Of a DNA stretch of 64,000 nt, positions 58,935 through 64,000 are shown in pieces. The position numbers and the translations under genes are program-made. The notes beneath the pieces were generated by a model, which saw nothing but the letters and a program-made list of their open reading frames with translations, did no database searches and was not told the DNA's origin. The first letter of the stretch is position 1. Each line of letters begins with the position of its first letter. The stretch is from Trichopria drosophilae. Lineage: Eukaryota; Arthropoda; Insecta; Hymenoptera; Diapriidae. Where the stretch lies: the NCBI GenBank assembly GCA_030407085.1, contig CM059582.1, positions 198,632,001 to 198,696,000 on the forward strand. The letters are read 5' to 3'.

Positions 58935-59060
58935 TGGGTGTTTCATTACAAAATGATTATTTTCAATTTAAAAAAAAAGTGAGTACAAAATTTGTTTCCA
59001 TTCCTTTTTTTGCAAATATCTTTGTTGGTATTGATTTTACGACAAACTTTCATATAATGA
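58935..59060. repeat. Inverted partner of 59800-59960
   Basis: Shares GATTTTACG(A/G)CAAAC, ATATCTTTGTTGGTATTG-like and TTACAAAATGAT blocks with 59800-59960 in opposite orientation, so the right arm of the composite element is itself bracketed by an inverted pair. Confidence 0.6.
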
Positions 59061-59780
59061 AAATGAAAGCTTACAAAGTGTCTTATAAGAATAATTTTCT
59101 CGACATTTTTTTAAAATTAATAGCAATGATAAACTAGTGTTGGCGTGGTGCCTCGCAAAGTTCCCTCGCTCAGAAACTTCCACCCAGTGAAGAGGCGGCC
59201 ATTCCTTAATACTCGTTCGGTTACTAACAGCTTTCAATTATATTATAAAATTATATCGATATTTGGGGGTCCAATCATATTTAGGTCCAAGAGGCTTTGA
59301 TAGATATGTTACAACAATATAATGTTTCTTATATGTATGAAAATTGAAAATGAGACTTTTCAAAACTTCGTCCGCGACGACAGGCCAGCCGAAGTATTAA
59401 TAAATAAAAGTTGCAAAACACTTACTTCATGCACTTGTATTGTAATAGACTATTCGATGCATATTACATGATTACTATGTTTTACTAATTACTGCCTGTA
59501 TTATTATATAAATATAATTCGTCCAAGATATCTTGAAAGTGTCGAAAAGATCTCTGACGGATCTCTTTTAGATATCTATAAGACATCTTGAAGATATATC
59601 CAAATAGTTATTTTCGTATCAAGGACGTAAAGGAACTTATGCACCCGTAGGTGATCACCGCGCCCGAGGGGCTGGCGAAGACAACCCCTGGGGGATAGGG
59701 GGTCGAAACGTTAAAATTTGATGAAAAACTATAGGGTAATTTTTATGCTGAAGTGACCAAATTCAATACTTCGTTCAGAC

Positions 59781-60554
59781 CTGAGCTTTAATATCGTTTA
59801 TATTTTTTTGTTTGCCGTAAAATCAATACCAAGAAAGATATTTGAAAAACGGAATGTAAACAAATTTTGTAATAACTTTTTTTGAAAATTGACAAAGTTT
59901 GAGCATATCATTTTGTAACAAAAAACACCTATGGACAAATCTACAGAACTTTTAACTTTTCTGTGATTCATGTGATACACGGAAATAAATATGTTCACTA
60001 TTAAAATATAATTAATGTATGTATAGATATTTCGTTTTAAACACATTTAAATAATATATCTGGAGGATATCGAGTCAATTAATAAACACAGACACTTGCT
60101 ACAGACGTTTCCTAATTGAAAACCGAAAAATTTAACTTGTGATTGTCACAAATTATATAAAACTGTGCTATGCTACATCTATGCCATGCTAGATATTTTA
60201 TTTTCTCAAAGTACAAAATGCAGTCAAGTAAATACACTAAGTACTAGTCAAAGTCTGATCAATGTGCTTGCTTGTGATCAAAAACTACAGGGATTTAAAA
60301 CTGCGTGATAAGTTTTGTAGAAATATAAAATTAGTTTAGATTATCTATTATAATTTTCATGCCATATTATTAATCATTTTAACTCAGAGTCCAATTTGTT
60401 ACTAACATAAAAACGAACCAACTACGCTGTCACTCATCTATGTGCCCCTTTTAAAAATGATTCTATACAGTTTTAATCATTTTCACTTAGTCGTGATTAT
60501 TTTCAAAATTGTCTCTTTTACTGCGGCACACTTAAAATAAACAATATTTTTAAT
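59781..60554. other. Intergenic between composite element and receptor copy 3
   Basis: The first 180 bases are the inverted partner of 58935-59060. The rest is AT-rich with nothing recognised. Confidence 0.5.
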
Positions 60555-61247
60555 TATTTTTAAGAAAGGCGAGAGTACTTTTTTCTGTATTATGCAAATT
60601 TATCATTGTGGATTTAACTATTTTCGGTTTAATACACTCAAGCGACCTGTCTGTGTATAATATTTTGTGCAACATTGAAAAATGTGCTTCAGCTGCTGGG
60701 GTGTATTTTAACGGAAGGTAATTTGAATATTCATGGAATTTAAATGTCTAATAATCACAAACTTAATGTTAGTTTAATTTATGTAATGATTTTATTCTAA
60801 ATTTAATCATTTATTACAAAATAAGTTTAAAGGTATTTATATATAATTACTAAAGATTGATCGATATGAAAAAGGCAGAAGTTCACTGCAGCATTGTGAA
60901 AAAAAAGCCATTTAAAAATCAATAAATAAAGCATGGAATGTTGCAATCGGTTACGGTAAAACAATTTGACACGTATCATTATTATTATCCCTATATGAAT
61001 CGACCTTTGAATGCGATTCATACACCGTTGAATTTCCACAACATTTTACAAAATTCTTGACTCGTAGAAAACGTACAATAAGTTACCTCAAAGACGTAGT
61101 ATCATATATATCGTGCTATATAGTATTGTTGCGTAAGTATACTGGAAATCGACATTTTATATGGAAATCTACTAGTTATTAAATAGATTTCCACTTAGTT
61201 TCTTACAGGTTATGTAGACTAATGCAATGTCATGAAAATGGTAAAAA
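60555..61247 (+). promoter_or_regulatory. Shared 5' flank of receptor copy 3, with splice acceptor
   Basis: Inverted copy of 45647-46330 with few differences by eye, including the acceptor TTTCTTACAG (AG at 61207-61208) and TTATCATTGTGGATTTAAC. Conservation over the full flank shows that the duplication carried the start region with it. Confidence 0.55.
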
Positions 61248-63163
61248 ATGACTGACCAAAAAGCACTGTTGTATTTCCTTGTTGGGATAAATATAGGATA
61301 TATTGCGGGAATCTCTCAAAATTTGTGGTTGCATAACCTGAAGGATTATATTTCGAATAATGAGCATTTATTTCCGACTGTACTCGCATTGGACACCGAC
61401 TATAAAGCTTACTCATCAGAATATAACAAATTTGTAGACAGCTTTACTATTGAGATTCCATGGTCTATGATATTGCCAATACAACTTACACATTATACTG
61501 TAATCGGCCTTCGTAACCATCTCTATACAGCTAAACTCGTTGTAATAGTAGTTAATATGGAGAATTATCCTCAATCAGCATATGAAGCATATTTTGACAA
61601 AATTGGACAATTTTCAGTTGGTTTCTTAGATTATTTTCGAATCATACAACCCAGACCGAAGTTATTGGTATTATTCTGGGAGGGGAGTCTTCGTGCCCCA
61701 TTTGAATGGTTTCTTGATACTTTATGGCAATTTAAGTATTTAGATGTAACTCTTTTAGTTGTAACAAAGGAAACTAACTTGAATTGTACAGTCTGGGATA
61801 TTACATATAGCAATATTACAATACACCAGCGGAACCCTTTCATAAAAAAATACACTCGTCAGCAATATTCATCGGCAATAATATGGTTTCCTGACAAATT
61901 ACAGGACTTGCAAGGATATCCCATTACAGCTGGTACGTATTTCACTCAGCTCTTACCGTTTTCAGAATTTGTAACAAGGGCTATGAATGCAACTCTTCGT
62001 CTCATCAGTTATACAAACGATATGAAAGGTTACGCAAACCTGCATCAGGACAAAGAACGCGGACTTATAGATTTCGAACAAAATCCAATATTACATACAA
62101 GAAATAATGGCACTGATAAACCAGGGTACGTCGTATATGATAATTTAAATACATTGCCTTTTGTGACACCCGGGTCATGCATTGGTATACCAATGACATA
62201 TTTGGAGGATGTAACAGTCCATCCTTCAGGAATTCCGCTATTTATAGTTAGTTTTTTAGTCGTTACACTGATTAAAATCGGTGCTTATATATATAAATTA
62301 CGTATCACAGAATTAAAGTTCATGGATATGTGGGACATGGCACTAAGCATTTCTGTTGACCGACAGCCTACGTCGTTAATAGAGAAAGTAATTTTCTGCA
62401 CATTTTTTGTTGAATCCTTTCTTTATACGGCAGAGATACTAGGGAATGTAGTTAAAATCTCTGTGGATGAACGACCAGCATGGAATATTGATACTTTGGA
62501 AGAGCTTAACAATAGTGGATTGTTGGCATTGACACTGATATTCCAAATAGCATTTACAATTTTTCTAATATTCCAGCTGCAAGAAAATTAGCAGAGAAAA
62601 TAATCGACATTAGTTCAATCCTGAGTCACGATTGGAGAAAAGTTATATATCACAGAAATGTAAGCATTTTTCTCTCCAATATGGAACGTGTGGCAGTAGA
62701 ATATACCAACAGCCGTTACGGAATGGATGTAGTGAGATGTTTATCTGACAGGATGTTCAGCACATTCAATCTAATTATCCTACCAAGACAATCTATGTAT
62801 TTTGAACGCTTTAATGAGCTACGGATATGGTTTCTTGAAGTTGGCTTATTTAAATATGATCCCTCGCGATACGTAGATTCTTTATATGCGGATTTTGACA
62901 GGTTATTCGATTCTCTGGACAATATTGGTTTTAATCCATCAAACAAAAATTCAGACGAATCCTCAGAAATAATACGCGCATCATTTTTTGCCTTTATGTC
63001 TGTAATTATTTGTGTTGCGATACCTAGTTTTCTACTGGAAGTTGTTATCGGATACTACGAGGAACCACTTACAGAAACATACGACAATATATCTTATAAG
63101 CTACGTATTCTAATGAATAAGACTCTTAGGAAAAGAGCAAGAATATCTCGACAGAAATCTTAA
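61248..63163 (+). pseudogene. Divergent ionotropic receptor, copy 3, frameshifted
   Basis: This is a receptor copy very close to copy 1 and, in the segment altered there, intact. The frame runs for 424 residues through TM1, the pore loop and TM2. A 7-bp deletion near 62521 (copy 1 and copy 2 read GGATTATGGATTATTGG, here GGATTGTTGG) then shifts the frame, which stops at 62591. From there to 63163 the remaining sequence, covering the second ligand-binding lobe, TM3 and the basic tail ending RISRQKS, is still open in the displaced frame. With one clean break and few other changes, inactivation looks recent. A population polymorphism or assembly error is possible. A truncated product would lack TM3 and the second lobe and could not form a normal channel. 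Confidence 0.88.
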
Positions 63164-64000
63164 ACATGTTTTTCTGTGAAATTTAATCCATTCACACGGG
63201 AAATGGCATTGTTTATTTTTGTTTCAATCACGTAATTCATTTCAAAATCAAAGTTAAAACGAATTGAGAAGTTGTTATCTTACTATTGTGATGTCGTGTT
63301 TTAAGATTCTCGATCTGCAAGAGAGACCTCGACTGTAGTAGGTTAAGTACTTTTTGAAATTTTTCAAATTTGACGTTGATCGAAATACTTGTATGAAAAT
63401 AATGGATTTTCAATCCATTAATATCGGAAATGGCATTCTTTTTTCTTCAGTTTCAATCAAGTAATTCATATCCGTCGACGCGATCATAAGTGAACGACGG
63501 CGAATTTGCGACAACGGCGCTGTAATGCGTGATTTTTTATTTTTCTGCGCAACGAGCCGTTCTTGTTTATGCGACGTACTGTTCACAGTCAGTGCACAAC
63601 GAGTCTCATTAATAAAAGCTTGTTCGATTGCTGTAATCACAATAAAAGTAGTGCTGTTGAATTGTTGTGCTGTACATGGATGCAATATGATTTTATCGCC
63701 TACAATTATCCCTTTTTGGCATTTCAACCAAAGTTGCGTTCCTCACCAAAAGGTGCCATTACAAGCGAGATTTCGCTGATCCTTCCGTCGCCTCCACATC
63801 ATCGGCGATTTACTGCAGCAGACAACAAATTCGTTCATTTATCTCAAACCAGTTTTTTACTGTTTTCATTAGTCCTTCGAGCCGGATATTTGGTGTGGTG
63901 CAGTGTTAATTTACTGAAAAACAAATTTACAGTATCAAAATCAAAGTTGAAACAAATTGAAAAGTTCTTATCTTACTATTTTGAGGTCGCGTTTCAAGAT
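63164..64000. other. 3' flank of receptor copy 3, with internal duplication
   Basis: 63180-63340 matches the 3' flank of copy 1 (43560-43755, inverted). A second version of the same flank follows from about 63411, interrupted at about 63470-63927 by the insert also present behind copy 2. No gene recognised. Confidence 0.6.

Larger units (their letters stand above)
55415..59780. mobile_element. Composite element bounded by about 650-bp inverted repeats
   Basis: Left arm 55415-56080 and right arm 59134-59780 are inverted copies from AAGTATTGAATTTGGTC to ACTAGTGTTGGCGTGG, including GGGGTCGAAAC-type, CGCGGTGA(C/T)CACC and TTGGGGGTCCAATCATATTT blocks. Inside are a 120-bp-family repeat, decayed retroelement pieces, a MITE and unassigned sequence. 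No transposase or polymerase is visible. Candidates are a non-autonomous long-TIR DNA element or a heavily deleted Polinton-like element; nothing decides between them. Confidence 0.65.

Overview
The window is AT-rich, intron-rich animal DNA, almost certainly from an insect. The evidence is an intact AP-1 clathrin adaptor mu gene, a neuroligin 5' coding exon that ends at a canonical splice donor, a small cluster of divergent ionotropic receptor (IR) genes of the arthropod chemosensory type, and a very high load of short inverted-repeat transposons. I cannot fix the order from sequence alone; Hymenoptera is plausible.

Layout. Positions 1-10.1 kb hold no host gene that I can support. They carry a 120-bp tandem repeat, a Penelope-like retroelement remnant with two inverted hammerhead-like cores, a piggyBac-type MITE with TTAA target duplication, and a 1.1-kb near-palindrome. 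The AP-1 mu gene runs leftward (10511-11779), with a 5'UTR intron and a CpG-rich start region near 12.28 kb containing an NRF1/EWG-type palindrome. From 12.6 to 16.1 kb lie nested transposons: a hAT-type MITE with an 8-bp target duplication that contains a TA-flanked MITE, then a TAA-flanked element that contains a second element carrying a 61-bp minisatellite and a 5S rRNA-derived segment. A further Penelope fragment (17.3 kb) and a GATCAGG-rich inverted-repeat element (20.0-20.8 kb) follow.

At 28.2 kb the first coding exon of a neuroligin points right. No second exon was seen in the remaining 35 kb, so the rest of the window may lie in its first intron. Inside that space are a tandem duplicated segment with nuclear-receptor-like half sites (33.1-33.7 kb), a decayed long-TIR DNA transposon (41.5-43.4 kb), and three closely related IR copies. 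IR copy 1 (minus, 43.8-45.6 kb) has an open frame, but two compensating indels replace about 28 residues. IR copy 2 (plus, 51.3-53.1 kb) is intact except for a shortened C-terminal tail. IR copy 3 (plus, 61.2-63.2 kb) is broken by a 7-bp deletion. All three share 5' flanks and a candidate splice acceptor just upstream of the start codon. Copies 1 and 3 form an inverted pair. Between copies 2 and 3 lies a 4.4-kb structure bounded by about 650-bp inverted repeats with BEL/Pao integrase debris inside.

How it fits together: the host genes act in unrelated processes (trans-Golgi/endosome sorting, synaptic adhesion, chemosensation). The dominant theme is repeat biology. Several elements can be delimited to the base by their target duplications, and the receptor copies show different stages of decay after segmental duplication.
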